NCBI GenBank assembly: GCA_040216635.1
Contig: JAVJOU010000029.1
Coordinates: forward strand, 62,001-126,000
Source: UBA1479 sp040216635
Lineage (GTDB): Bacteria; Pseudomonadota; Alphaproteobacteria; Rhodospirillales; Casp-alpha2
Direction of reading: 5' to 3'
Length of the DNA stretch: 64,000 nt
Of the stretch, positions 49,670 through 57,832 are shown piece after piece. Positions within the stretch are counted from its first letter, which is position 1. Each line of letters opens with the position of its first letter. Both the position numbers and the translations under genes were made by a program. Under the pieces are notes generated by a model. The model was not told the origin of the DNA, ran no database searches, and worked only from the letters and a program-made list of their open reading frames with translations.

Positions 49670-50475
49670 ACGCGCACGCCCTTCTGATGCTTTCGTCAAT
49701 CACCGACGCCGATGGAACCGCCCGGGGCCGGGTCGTCGTGTCCGGCTCGCACGGGGGGCTTTATCCCGGATACCTGGCCTCCAAGGCCGGCCTGCGGGCG
49801 GTGATCCTCAACAATGCCGGCGGCGGACTTGAGAACGCGGGCATCGCCGGCATTCAAGCCCTTGATACCGTCGCCATGGCGGCCGCCGCCGTCGCCCATG
49901 ACACGGCCAGGATCGGCGACGCCGCGGACATGATGGCGCGGGGCGTCATTGCCTTTGCCAATGATGCGGCCCAGGTGCTGGGCATCCGCCCCGGCATGTC
50001 CTGCGCCGACGCGGCGGACCTGCTCATGGACCGCGCCACGGCGCCGACCGGCACCTTGCCCAAGGTCGACGAAGGCCGCCGCACACTGACCGCCCCTCAT
50101 GGCCCGGATATCGTGCTTGCCGACTCGGCCTCGCTGATCGGCCCCGGCGACGACGGCGCCATCATCATTACAGGTTCCCATGGCGGGCTGGTCGGCGGCG
50201 ACCCTGCCCGGGCACTTAAAGCCGCTGCCACCCTTGGCGTGTTCAACGACGCGGGCGGCGGGATCGACGATGCCGGCATGACCCGCCTGCCCGCATTGGA
50301 CAATCGGGACATACCTGCCGTAACTGTCGCCCATACGTCGGCACGAATCGGCGATGCCGCATCGGCCTGGGAAACCGGTGTGATTTCCCAGGCCAATCAC
50401 GCAGCCTCGGCGATCGACGCCAGGCCCGGAACAGCACTAAAAACATGGATCAACACAGCCTTCAGCGATGATTGA
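49666..50475 (+). CDS. Tandem-duplicated domain protein, unknown, in sulfur operon
   Basis: A 269-residue soluble protein made of two copies of one domain, at about 22-110 and 164-255. Shared marks are GSHGGL (27-32 and 170-175), N(N/D)AGGG (49-54 and 194-199) and H(D/T)(T/S)ARIGDAA (78-87 and 223-232), all offset by 143-145 residues. The glycine-rich loops and conserved S-H pair look like a ligand or active site used twice. There is no signal peptide and only one cysteine (MSCADA). It is coupled by an ATGA overlap to the YeeE/YedE genes, so a role in sulfur-compound metabolism is likely. I do not recognise a named family. Confidence 0.8.
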   Translation: MNAHALLMLSSITDADGTARGRVVVSGSHGGLYPGYLASKAGLRAVILNNAGGGLENAGIAGIQALDTVAMAAAAVAHDTARIGDAADMMARGVIAFANDAAQVLGIRPGMSCADAADLLMDRATAPTGTLPKVDEGRRTLTAPHGPDIVLADSASLIGPGDDGAIIITGSHGGLVGGDPARALKAAATLGVFNDAGGGIDDAGMTRLPALDNRDIPAVTVAHTSARIGDAASAWETGVISQANHAASAIDARPGTALKTWINTAFSDD

Positions 50476-50579
50476 CGCGCCATCAAATCCGGTCTGATTC
50501 TCGGGGGCTTACCCTTCCGGTGAAACATCTGCTATTTTTCTCCGCTGGCGCAAAACGCGCCCACGGCAAGGATGGCGAC

Positions 50580-51023
50580 ATGGCCCTGGAACATTCCTTC
50601 GGGAACCTGACCGACGATGAGCGAACCGCCCTGACACAGGTCGCGGTCGGCCATGCGTTCGAAAGCGGAGACATCGTCATCAACCAAGGGGACGCGGTCG
50701 ATAACCTGATGGTCGTTGCCAAAGGCATGCTGCGCGTGACCCATGTGTTCGAAGGCGGCAAGCTGAGCGAATTCGTCGGCCCGCTGGGCCCGGGTGATGT
50801 GGTCGGAGAAATGTCGTTCGTCGACGGCAAGGGAGCCAGTGCAACGCTGATCGCAGACGGTGACACGGAAGTCCTGATCATTCCCCGCAACGCCATCGAG
50901 GCATTGATGGAAGACAGCCCGTCATTCGCGGGCCGGCTTTTCAAGGATCTGTTCCTGCATCTGTCCAGGCGCCTGCGCGCGACCAATCTCCGGGCTGATC
51001 CCGGCCTTCGGACCGGCGGCTGA
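50580..51023 (+). CDS. Cyclic nucleotide-binding-fold protein without DNA-binding domain
   Basis: A 147-residue protein consisting of one Crp-type beta-roll and its terminal helix. The ATG at 50580 has AAGGA seven bases upstream; the longer frame from 50472 adds an unlikely N-terminus. FESGDIVINQGDAVDNLMVVAKG and GPLGPGDVVGEMSFVDGKGASATLIA show the fold. In the phosphate-binding cassette the arginine of the usual R-(S/T)-A is replaced (GKGASATL), so it may not bind cAMP or cGMP. No helix-turn-helix follows. It could regulate a partner protein, possibly the MATE exporter 36 bases downstream. Confidence 0.85.
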   Translation: MALEHSFGNLTDDERTALTQVAVGHAFESGDIVINQGDAVDNLMVVAKGMLRVTHVFEGGKLSEFVGPLGPGDVVGEMSFVDGKGASATLIADGDTEVLIIPRNAIEALMEDSPSFAGRLFKDLFLHLSRRLRATNLRADPGLRTGG

Positions 51024-51059
51024 CCGGCCTCTGCCGGCCCGCCGCCTCGACATTTTCCA

Positions 51060-52433
51060 ATGACGGAAACATCCCCCGACCTTCGCACCTTCAATAAACG
51101 CGTCTGGATGCTCGCCGTCCCGATCATGGCGACCAACGTGACCGTGCCGCTTTTGGGTCTGGTCGACACAGCCGTCGTCGGCCGTCTGCCCGGCCCTGAA
51201 TACCTGGGCGCCGTCGCCATCGGCGCGGTGATCATCAGCGTTCTTTATTCATCCCTGAACTTTCTGCGCATGGGCACGACCGGCCTGACGGCGCAATCCT
51301 TCGGTGCCGGGGACGCGGATCAAATCCGGTCCTGGCTGGCCCGTGCCTGCCTGCTGTCCATGGGCTTGGGACTGGTCCTTGTCGCCCTGCAGGTTCCGAT
51401 CCTGGCGATCGGCTATTGGCTGATGGGGCCGAGCGATGCCGTCTGGCCGTTGACGGAAAGCTATTTCCAGATCCGCATCTGGGGCGCGCCGGCAGCACTG
51501 TTGAATTTCGCGCTTCTGGGCTGGTTCTTCGGCGTGCAGAACATGCGCGCGGCCCTGATATCACAGGTTTTTCTCAACGGCCTGAACATCGTTCTCGACA
51601 TTTGGTTTGTATTGGGCCTCGGCTGGGGTGTGGACGGCGTGGCCTATGCCACGATCATTTCAGAATACGCTGCGGCGGGCCTGGGTTTTTGGCTGGCATC
51701 GGCGCAGCTTGTACGCCTGGGCGGGCGCTGGCGCTGGGACCGCATCCGCAATGCCTCGCGCATCCGCCGCATGTTGGGCGTCAACCGCGACATCTTCATC
51801 CGTTCCATGTGCCTGCAGGCCGCCTTCGTGATCTTTACCTCGGCCGGCACCCGCATGGGCGATGAAGTTCTGGCCGCCAATGCCCTGCTGCTGCAGTTCA
51901 CCATGTTCACGGCCTATGCCCTGGACGGCTTTGCCAATGCGGCCGAAGCCATGGCCGGACAGGCCGTAGGCGCCCATGACCGCACCTTGTTCCGCCAGGC
52001 CGTGAAGATCACGACCGGATGGGGCGTGCTGTTCTCGATATTGTTCGGATTGGCTTACTGGCTGTTCGGCCAAGCGGTCGTCGATATCCTCAGCACCGTG
52101 CCCGAGGTACGAGAAACCGCCTATGCCTTCCTGCCCTGGATGATCGTTCTGCCCTTTATATCCGTCTGGAGCTTCCAGCTTGACGGTATTTTCATCGGCG
52201 CCACCTGGACCCAGGAAATGCGCAACTGCATGGCGGTTTCACTGGCTCTGTTCGCGGTGGCGGTGCCGCTCGCCACGGAAAACTGGGCCAATGACGGCCT
52301 GTGGGCCGCGTTTACCGTGTTCATGGGATTGCGCGGTGTGACCATGGGTATGATGTTTCCACGGCTGGCGCGCGGCGTGGGCACGGGCCCCCGCCCGGCC
52401 CAGGCAGACGACGGCCCTGGCCAGAGCGCTTGA
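51060..52433 (+). CDS. MATE family efflux transporter
   Basis: A 457-residue membrane protein with 12 helices in two six-helix halves, of the DinF-like branch: LAVPIMATNVTVPLLGLVDTAVVGRLPGPEYLGAVAIGAVI shows the start (key parts LAVPIMA and VDTAVVGRL), and TGLTAQSFGAGD and FANAAEAMAGQAVGAHD mark the ends of each half. Members exchange Na+ or H+ for drugs or metabolites. The gene stands close behind the nucleotide-binding-fold protein and 67 bases ahead of argE; no regulator is apparent. Confidence 0.93.
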   Translation: MTETSPDLRTFNKRVWMLAVPIMATNVTVPLLGLVDTAVVGRLPGPEYLGAVAIGAVIISVLYSSLNFLRMGTTGLTAQSFGAGDADQIRSWLARACLLSMGLGLVLVALQVPILAIGYWLMGPSDAVWPLTESYFQIRIWGAPAALLNFALLGWFFGVQNMRAALISQVFLNGLNIVLDIWFVLGLGWGVDGVAYATIISEYAAAGLGFWLASAQLVRLGGRWRWDRIRNASRIRRMLGVNRDIFIRSMCLQAAFVIFTSAGTRMGDEVLAANALLLQFTMFTAYALDGFANAAEAMAGQAVGAHDRTLFRQAVKITTGWGVLFSILFGLAYWLFGQAVVDILSTVPEVRETAYAFLPWMIVLPFISVWSFQLDGIFIGATWTQEMRNCMAVSLALFAVAVPLATENWANDGLWAAFTVFMGLRGVTMGMMFPRLARGVGTGPRPAQADDGPGQSA

Positions 52434-52500
52434 CCTTCCTCCCGGAAGCGCCGATTTTGAGCGCCACCCGACCGAGACCGCAACCAAGATACGGACGCCC

Positions 52501-53661
52501 ATGACCGACCTTCGCAGCCGAACGCTTATTGAAAAGCTCATCGCTTTCAACACCACCAGCCACCTTTCCAATCTGGAACTCCTGGCCTTCGTGCAGGATT
52601 ACCTGAACGGCCACGGGGTCGAAAGCCGGCTGGTGCATGACGACACGGGAACCAAGGCCAACCTGTATGCGACCCTGGGGCCGACCGACCGCGGCGGAAT
52701 CATGCTGTCCGGCCATACGGACGTGGTGCCCGTGGACGGCCAGAACTGGGCCACGGACCCGTTCACGGTCACGGAAAAGGACGGCAAGCTGTACGGGCGC
52801 GGCACGTCGGACATGAAAAGCTTCATCGCCATTGCGCTGGCCTTCGTGCCCGAATTCCTGAAACGCGGCCTGTCCACGCCCATCCACCTGGCGTTTTCCC
52901 ATGATGAGGAAGTGGGCTGCATCGGCGTGCGCTCGCTGATCAAGATGATGAACGAACAGCCGATCCGCCCCATCATGGGCATCATCGGCGAGCCGACCAG
53001 CATGCAGGTCTGCGTCGGCCATAAGGGCAAGCGCAGCTATCGCGCCGTCTTCAAGGGCAAGGAAGCCCATTCATCGCTCACGCCCATGGGCGTCAACGCC
53101 ATCGATTACGCCGCACGCCTGGCCGTGTTCCTGCGCGGCATGGCGGACCGCATCGCCGGCGACGGCCCGTTCGACGAATTGTACGATGTCGCCTATACGA
53201 CCGTGCATACGGGTGTCATGAAGGGCGGCGAACAATTGAACATCGTTCCCGGGCGATGCGAGATGGATTTCGAATTCCGCCATCTGCCGAAGCATGATCC
53301 CGAAGCTCTGGATGCCGAAATCATGGCCTACGTCCGCGAACTGGAAGCCGAGATGCAGGCCGCTTCCCCCGAAACGGGCATCACGGTCGGCGCTCTTTCG
53401 GGTATTCCCGCCCTCGACACGGACCCGACCGACGAGGTCGTGACCCTGGCCAAGCAACTGGCCGGGCGCAACGACCACGCCGCCGTCGCCTTCGGCACCG
53501 AGGCAGGCCTGTTCCAGCAATCGGCGGGCGTGCCCAGCGTGATCGTCGGCCCCGGGTCCATCAATCAGGCACACAAGCCCGACGAATACATCTCCCTGGA
53601 TCAAATCGCCAAGGGCGAGGAATTCATGGCCCGCCTGGCCGACAAGGTCTGCGCCAGCTAG
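52501..53661 (+). CDS. argE: Acetylornithine deacetylase
   Basis: A 386-residue M20-family zinc hydrolase that releases ornithine from N-acetylornithine in arginine synthesis. LSGHTDVVPVDG carries the first metal ligands (H and D), GRGTSDMKSF the bridging Asp, SHDEEVGCIG the catalytic glutamate pair, IGEPTSMQ another ligand, and SINQAHKPDEYIS the last histidine. The dimerisation domain lies between (KEAHSSLTPMGVNA). The sequence is closest to the ArgE type of alpha- and gammaproteobacteria. It overlaps the convergent mnmC gene by 4 bases. Confidence 0.92.
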   Translation: MTDLRSRTLIEKLIAFNTTSHLSNLELLAFVQDYLNGHGVESRLVHDDTGTKANLYATLGPTDRGGIMLSGHTDVVPVDGQNWATDPFTVTEKDGKLYGRGTSDMKSFIAIALAFVPEFLKRGLSTPIHLAFSHDEEVGCIGVRSLIKMMNEQPIRPIMGIIGEPTSMQVCVGHKGKRSYRAVFKGKEAHSSLTPMGVNAIDYAARLAVFLRGMADRIAGDGPFDELYDVAYTTVHTGVMKGGEQLNIVPGRCEMDFEFRHLPKHDPEALDAEIMAYVRELEAEMQAASPETGITVGALSGIPALDTDPTDEVVTLAKQLAGRNDHAAVAFGTEAGLFQQSAGVPSVIVGPGSINQAHKPDEYISLDQIAKGEEFMARLADKVCAS

Positions 53662-55619
53662 ATTTTCCGGCCCCGTTTTTCCGGCGGCCGGCGCAGCCGG
53701 CGGATGAGCATGCGCGCCGGATGTAAGGCCAAGGCCACTTCACGGTCCACGGGGCTGGGCACCCCCGCCATGATTGATGCCAGCATCTCCGCCGCCAGAA
53801 AGCCGGTCTGATAGCCGCGTGAACCCAGGCCCGAGAGCACAAAGGCATTGGCCTGATAAGGTGCCCTCAGCCAATCACCCCGCAGACCGTGATGAAGCCC
53901 ATCGTAAGCGTCTGCATAGGCCGCCGCATCGGCCAGGGGCCCCACATGCGGCAGATGATCCGCCGTGGTCGCGCGCAGCCCGGCCCAGCCTTTGAGCCCC
54001 GCATTTTGCCAACCCCCGGCCAAACCCGGGAATACATCCGCCAATTTGGCCAAGGCGCTGTCCCGGTCGCCCGTATCCAGTTCCCGCCAGCCGTCCGGGT
54101 CTTTATTCAAATCCCAACGGCCATAAGACGAGCCCAACACATGCCCGGGGCCGTCCTTCATCCCCGTGACCGGGCTTAGATGCCCGCCGAAGCTGACCGG
54201 CAGGCGCAGGCGTTGGGACGATGCCGTCGCGGGCAGGTAACAAAGCTGCCCCCGGTTGGCGCGCAGATCCAACCCGGCGTTCGGCATCAGGCCCGCCGAC
54301 CAGGGCCCGGCCGCGAACACAACGCCGTCGAACCGGCCGATCGTGCCGTCATCCAGGCGCAGCGTCCATTCTCCCCCTTGCTCGTCGGCTTCCGTCACGC
54401 GGGCCTTGCGGACATCGGTTTGCAGGATCGCCGGCGGGGCGGCAAACCGGGCATGGGGAAACCACAGCCCCCCGCGGTGCACGCACAGCCCCGCAAGGTC
54501 CGATGCCTGGGCCGCATCCACGGGATGGACAAGGTCATGCCCCCATCCCAGCCGGCGGCTGAACGCGGCCATGCGTCCGGCTTCGGCTTCATCCGGCAGA
54601 TGCAGCGCGCCCGCTGCCGGCGGCAAGGCGCCCTGGCTTTCCGCATGAACGAAGGCTTGCGCCATGAACCGCCCATAAGGTTCATCCGGGTCTGCCAGAC
54701 GGGGGGATAGCAACACCCGTTCGGGCTGTGACCCGACATTGCCGCCGTCGAAAACCGTTATTTGAAATCCCTCGTCGGTCAGGGCCTTCGCGACGGCCCG
54801 CCCGGCAATCCCGCCGCCGACAACCGCGATGCGCGCGCCCGGCACCATGGGCTGCGGGGCGGCGTACCAGAGTGCTTCGGATGCTTCGGTCTCCGCGCCT
54901 TGAAGCCGTCCCGCCAGACATTCCCGCTTGCCGCCGAAGCCCGGGCGTTTATCGACCGCGAAGCCGACGGCCGCAAGCCCCCGGCGGACGGCAGCGGCGG
55001 ACGAGAAGGTCGCAACCCGCGCCTCCGGCGCGCTGAGCCGTGCAATTCGGGAAAATACGACCTCGGACCACATGTCGGGATTCTTGGAAGGTGCGAATCC
55101 GTCCAGAAACCAGGCGTCGACCCGGGCCTGAAGACCGCTGAGCATGTGTTCGACCGGGCCGAACAGCAAAGTCAGCGCCACGCGCCCGCCGTCCAGCCGC
55201 AGGCGGTGAAACCCCGGCACCGGGCGCGGATAGGCCGCCCGCAGTTGGCGGGAAAGTTCCGCCAATTGCGGGAACCGGTCGTGGGCCGCCGCCATGTCGC
55301 GCGGGCATAACGGGAACCCTTCAACGGAAACGAAATGCAGCCGCGCATCCGGCGGGGCCGTTCGCCGCCATGAATCCCAGGCCGCCAGCATGTTCAACCC
55401 CGTGCCGAAGCCAAGTTCACCGATGGTGAAACGCGGTCTGTCCTGCCAGATTTCGGGCGCGGCGATCCCGTCCAGAAAGACGTGGCGGGTTTCGCCGTGG
55501 CCATCGGTTTTGGAAAAGTACACATCGCCGAACCGGCCCGAGCGGAGCGTGCCGCCCTGCCAATTGATATCCGGGGGGGCCAGGGGACCCGGTCCGTATG
55601 TCGGCGTTTCCTGCGTCAT
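53658..55619 (-). CDS. mnmC: Bifunctional tRNA wobble-uridine modification enzyme MnmC
   Basis: A 653-residue fusion that finishes 5-methylaminomethyl-2-thiouridine at tRNA position 34. The N-terminal MnmC2 methyltransferase (about 1-240) has the SAM loop ELGFGTGLNMLAAW and DAWFLDGFAPSKNPDMW. The C-terminal MnmC1 FAD-dependent demodification domain starts at IAVVGGGIAGRAVAKAL and ends with GSRGYQTGFLAAEMLA. ATG 55619 is chosen; the frame extends 8 codons further. The family is common in gamma- and alphaproteobacteria. The gene stands alone on the minus strand. Confidence 0.93.
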   Translation of the reverse strand: MTQETPTYGPGPLAPPDINWQGGTLRSGRFGDVYFSKTDGHGETRHVFLDGIAAPEIWQDRPRFTIGELGFGTGLNMLAAWDSWRRTAPPDARLHFVSVEGFPLCPRDMAAAHDRFPQLAELSRQLRAAYPRPVPGFHRLRLDGGRVALTLLFGPVEHMLSGLQARVDAWFLDGFAPSKNPDMWSEVVFSRIARLSAPEARVATFSSAAAVRRGLAAVGFAVDKRPGFGGKRECLAGRLQGAETEASEALWYAAPQPMVPGARIAVVGGGIAGRAVAKALTDEGFQITVFDGGNVGSQPERVLLSPRLADPDEPYGRFMAQAFVHAESQGALPPAAGALHLPDEAEAGRMAAFSRRLGWGHDLVHPVDAAQASDLAGLCVHRGGLWFPHARFAAPPAILQTDVRKARVTEADEQGGEWTLRLDDGTIGRFDGVVFAAGPWSAGLMPNAGLDLRANRGQLCYLPATASSQRLRLPVSFGGHLSPVTGMKDGPGHVLGSSYGRWDLNKDPDGWRELDTGDRDSALAKLADVFPGLAGGWQNAGLKGWAGLRATTADHLPHVGPLADAAAYADAYDGLHHGLRGDWLRAPYQANAFVLSGLGSRGYQTGFLAAEMLASIMAGVPSPVDREVALALHPARMLIRRLRRPPEKRGRKI

Positions 55620-55862
55620 CCCCAATCTATAACAGGCGGGCACCGCCGGATCGTAAATTTCAAAGCCTGATGCACGTTCAGAAACTCAAAATAGCCCACA
55701 CAGCCAGCAAGGCCGCCGATTTCGCCAAGCACTGTATCCTTTAACAGCCGCGCCCTTCGGGGCAAATCTTAAGGCTTTTTAACGAGTTGGTAATTCATGG
55801 CGCTCTAATCTGTTCGCGGTGGTCCCAGAAGGGGGCTGAAACGCGGACAGGAGAAAGAGTCC

Positions 55863-56393
55863 ATGGGAATTATATCGAATACGCGGTTCCGACCAGGGAG
55901 TCCCCAAAACGAAAGATTCGCCCGGCTATCGGTGGTTGTCGGCGACGGGCAGGATTTTTTCCTGCACCAGACGCGCCGAACCCTTGCCCAGCTTGGCGTT
56001 CGTGACATTCATCTGGCCCGCGACGGGGCAGAAGCCCTTGGCCTTGTCCGCACGCAGGAACCGCATCTTGCCATCGTCGATTGGGGCCTGGCGGCCATTC
56101 CCGGGATCGAGCTTACGGCGTTCCTGCGCAATGCCGAGGGCAGCCCGGCGCCGAACCTGCCGATCATCATGACCATGGCCTCCGTCGACCGCATGAAGAT
56201 TTCCCGCGCCATGAGCGCCGGGGTCAACGAGGTGTTGATCAAGCCGGTCACGGCCGATGCGCTGTTGCGCCGGATCATTTCGGCCATCGCCGCCCAACGC
56301 AAGCCCAAGGTCGCGACGACCTCTTACATCGGGCCCGAACGGCGTCATGTCAGCCAGCCGATCGACGGCGAGGAACGGCGCGCGGGTGCATAA
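55863..56393 (+). CDS. Single-domain response regulator
   Basis: A 176-residue CheY-like protein without an output domain. The phosphoacceptor is D73 in LAIVDWGL, the switch threonine/serine region is IIMTMASVD, and the conserved lysine is K127 in LIKPVT. The acidic pair of strand 1 is reduced to one aspartate (VVVGDGQDF), which may weaken metal binding. The tail ends GPERRHVSQP and GEERRAG, a motif found in many alphaproteobacterial receiver proteins. It may pair with an orphan histidine kinase, possibly the one at 44778, but there is no direct evidence. A bidirectional terminator follows. Confidence 0.9.
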   Translation: MGIISNTRFRPGSPQNERFARLSVVVGDGQDFFLHQTRRTLAQLGVRDIHLARDGAEALGLVRTQEPHLAIVDWGLAAIPGIELTAFLRNAEGSPAPNLPIIMTMASVDRMKISRAMSAGVNEVLIKPVTADALLRRIISAIAAQRKPKVATTSYIGPERRHVSQPIDGEERRAGA

Positions 56394-56428
56394 CATCCGC
56401 AACGGATTTAATCCGTCGCATGAAATTC

Positions 56429-56462
56429 AAAAGGCGCTCCCCGGTCCAGGGAGCGCCTTTTT
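56429..56462. terminator. Bidirectional terminator beside a tRNA fragment
   Basis: AAAAGGCGCTCCC and GGGAGCGCCTTTT form a perfect 13-base-pair stem with a 7-base loop and a T-run on the plus strand. It ends the response-regulator transcript. It also lies where a terminator for a minus-strand tRNA would be, 5 bases from the tRNA-Gln 3' fragment. Confidence 0.9.
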
Positions 56463-56466
56463 CAAT

Positions 56467-56513
56467 TGGCTGGGGTACCAGGGCTCGAATCTTGATTAAC
56501 GGAGTCAGAGGCC
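56467..56513 (-). pseudogene. Degenerate 3' half of tRNA-Gln (att-like repeat)
   Basis: Forty of 47 positions match bases 57538-57584, the 3' half of the intact tRNA-Gln(CTG), including the encoded CCA, the acceptor strand and a perfect 14-base run (TAACGGAGTCAGAG) through the anticodon loop. Substitutions break the T-arm pairing, so it cannot function. Similarity stops in the anticodon stem, a usual crossover site for tRNA-directed integrases. Confidence 0.8.
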
Positions 56514-56667
56514 TGATTCGTCCGTTTTTCCCCAGCCACTTACCTCTGACATTTACCGTTCTAGAACAATCAATGAAGAGGCTTATTTTGTGCTAGACGG
56601 ACTGTGGCGCATCCGATGTTTCCCGAACTGCAAGCCTCACAAGGCGGGGAACCAGCGCACCACAAGT

Positions 56668-56681
56668 CCCTATTGTGTCCC
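56668..56681 (+). repeat. 14-base direct repeat flanking the element gene, copy 1
   Basis: CCCTATTGTGTCCC here recurs with one change as CCCTATTATGTCCC at 57455-57468, on either side of the gene at 56802-57410. The second copy runs into a small hairpin (TGTCCC-N4-GGGACA, 57463-57478). They may be regulatory or recombination sites of the element; chance is not excluded. Confidence 0.4.
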
Positions 56682-56801
56682 CGGGAAACCTTTAAGAGGG
56701 CGCCAGTACGCCGTGGTAATCTTTATGTCGGAGTCCGACAGGACAGAGAAATTTGTTCTACTTTACTACACTTGCTTGGGCGCAATTGAGGAGGAAGCCC
56801 C

Positions 56802-57410
56802 ATGCCACAAGAACCTATCGGAGAGATTGCCAAAAACTTGGCTCACCTTGCCGAGAATATTGCACCCGCATCCAATCAACTGACAGCGATCATCGCCGCG
56901 CCAATCTTGACAGCAATCGGTGCCCTAGTAGCAGCGTACATTTTTAATCGGCTGTCCTATTGGCATCAAAAGAAGGAACGTCGTCGTCTGCTGGCCGCCG
57001 CCATTGCCGCAGAATTGGAAGGGTGGGACACTATATGCACCGCGCGGGATTATGACGCCTACGGACAGTCCCTATTGCAAACTCTGGCTGGTGGAACTGA
57101 CATCGAAATGCCAAGGCTAATCGATCCCTCACTGTCGACAGCCCAAACTGCCAGCCTGAACTTTCCAATCATCCACCGGAACATCGATGACATCGGAATC
57201 TTTGGGAGTGAAATTACGTCCGAAGTTTCCCGCTTCTTATCCCTCCATCAAGGCCTCACAGCCGACCTGATCGCATATGCGCAAGGCAGATGGGACCACG
57301 TCGGAATTTCCGAGAAAATCGATTCCATCAGCGTAAACCTGGGACTGTTCCGTCAGTGCGTTTCACTAGCGCGTGGCCTGATCCCTAAATTCAAGGCGAT
57401 CGCATTTTGA
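56802..57410 (+). CDS. Hypothetical membrane-anchored protein in the element
   Basis: A 202-residue product whose ATG follows a strong GAGGAGG ribosome-binding site. Base composition differs from the surrounding genes. The N-terminal 25 residues are amphipathic, then a membrane helix (ILTAIGALVAAYIF) leads to a basic segment WHQKKERRRLLAAAIAAELEGW (key part KKERRR) and a helical cytoplasmic domain. I do not recognise a family. Layout resembles small accessory membrane proteins often found as single cargo genes in integrated elements, some of which are defence or phage-related; that is only an analogy. Confidence 0.7.
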   Translation: MPQEPIGEIAKNLAHLAENIAPASNQLTAIIAAPILTAIGALVAAYIFNRLSYWHQKKERRRLLAAAIAAELEGWDTICTARDYDAYGQSLLQTLAGGTDIEMPRLIDPSLSTAQTASLNFPIIHRNIDDIGIFGSEITSEVSRFLSLHQGLTADLIAYAQGRWDHVGISEKIDSISVNLGLFRQCVSLARGLIPKFKAIAF

Positions 57411-57500
57411 TGAGAAATCAGGGGTCAAAACGAGCCTGAAGGACTTTACCGTAACCCTATTATGTCCCTGCGGGGACACGACAGTCCGGACACCAAAATA

Positions 57501-57534
57501 AAAGCGGTGGAACCTGTTGAAGTTCCACCGCTTT
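57501..57534 (-). terminator. Terminator of tRNA-Gln
   Basis: AAAGCGGTGGAAC and GTTCCACCGCTTT form a perfect 13-base-pair stem with an 8-base loop, 3 bases beyond the tRNA CCA end, followed on the minus strand by TATTTTG. It could also stop plus-strand transcription coming out of the element gene. Confidence 0.88.
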
Positions 57535-57537
57535 ATT

Positions 57538-57612
57538 TGGCTGGGGTGCAAGGACTTGAACCTTGAATAACGGAGTCAGAGTCCGTCGTGTTACCAATTA
57601 CACCACACCCCA
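57538..57612 (-). tRNA. tRNA-Gln(CTG)
   Basis: A 75-base cloverleaf with CCA encoded. The acceptor stem pairs TGGGGTG with CACCCCA, the discriminator is G, the D arm contains TAATTGGTAA, the anticodon stem ACGGA/TCCGT closes the loop CTCTGAC (anticodon CTG), and the T arm is CAAGG-TTCAAGT-CCTTG. It reads CAG codons. It serves as the attachment site of the adjacent element, which restores its 3' half. Confidence 0.97.
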
Positions 57613-57832
57613 TCGGACGGTTCCGCGCAGCAATTCCGATCTAATTGAGGGATGGAACGGCGCGAAGGCGGTTATATAGCGATTGGCCCCCTGGAACGCA
57701 ACCAAGGAGACGCCGGATCGCCCCCAAACGAATACCCCCATTTACGACATAGTTTTATTGGACGACCGGTCCACGATCACTAGAATGAACGATTAAGCGG
57801 GAACAACCCGCGATGAACCGTTGGAAGTCTCA

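Larger units (their letters stand above)
56467..57584. mobile_element. Putative tRNA-Gln-integrated mini-element, no integrase
   Basis: The two tRNA-Gln 3' halves (56467-56513 and 57538-57584) are direct repeats bounding about 1.07 kb. The interior is visibly less G+C-rich than the flanks, contains one unrecognised gene (56802-57410), and has no integrase. The arrangement, with an intact tRNA on one side and a displaced 3' fragment on the other, is what site-specific integration into a tRNA leaves. The element may be a deletion remnant or a satellite mobilised in trans. Bases 56514-56801 hold no gene I can support. Confidence 0.55.
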
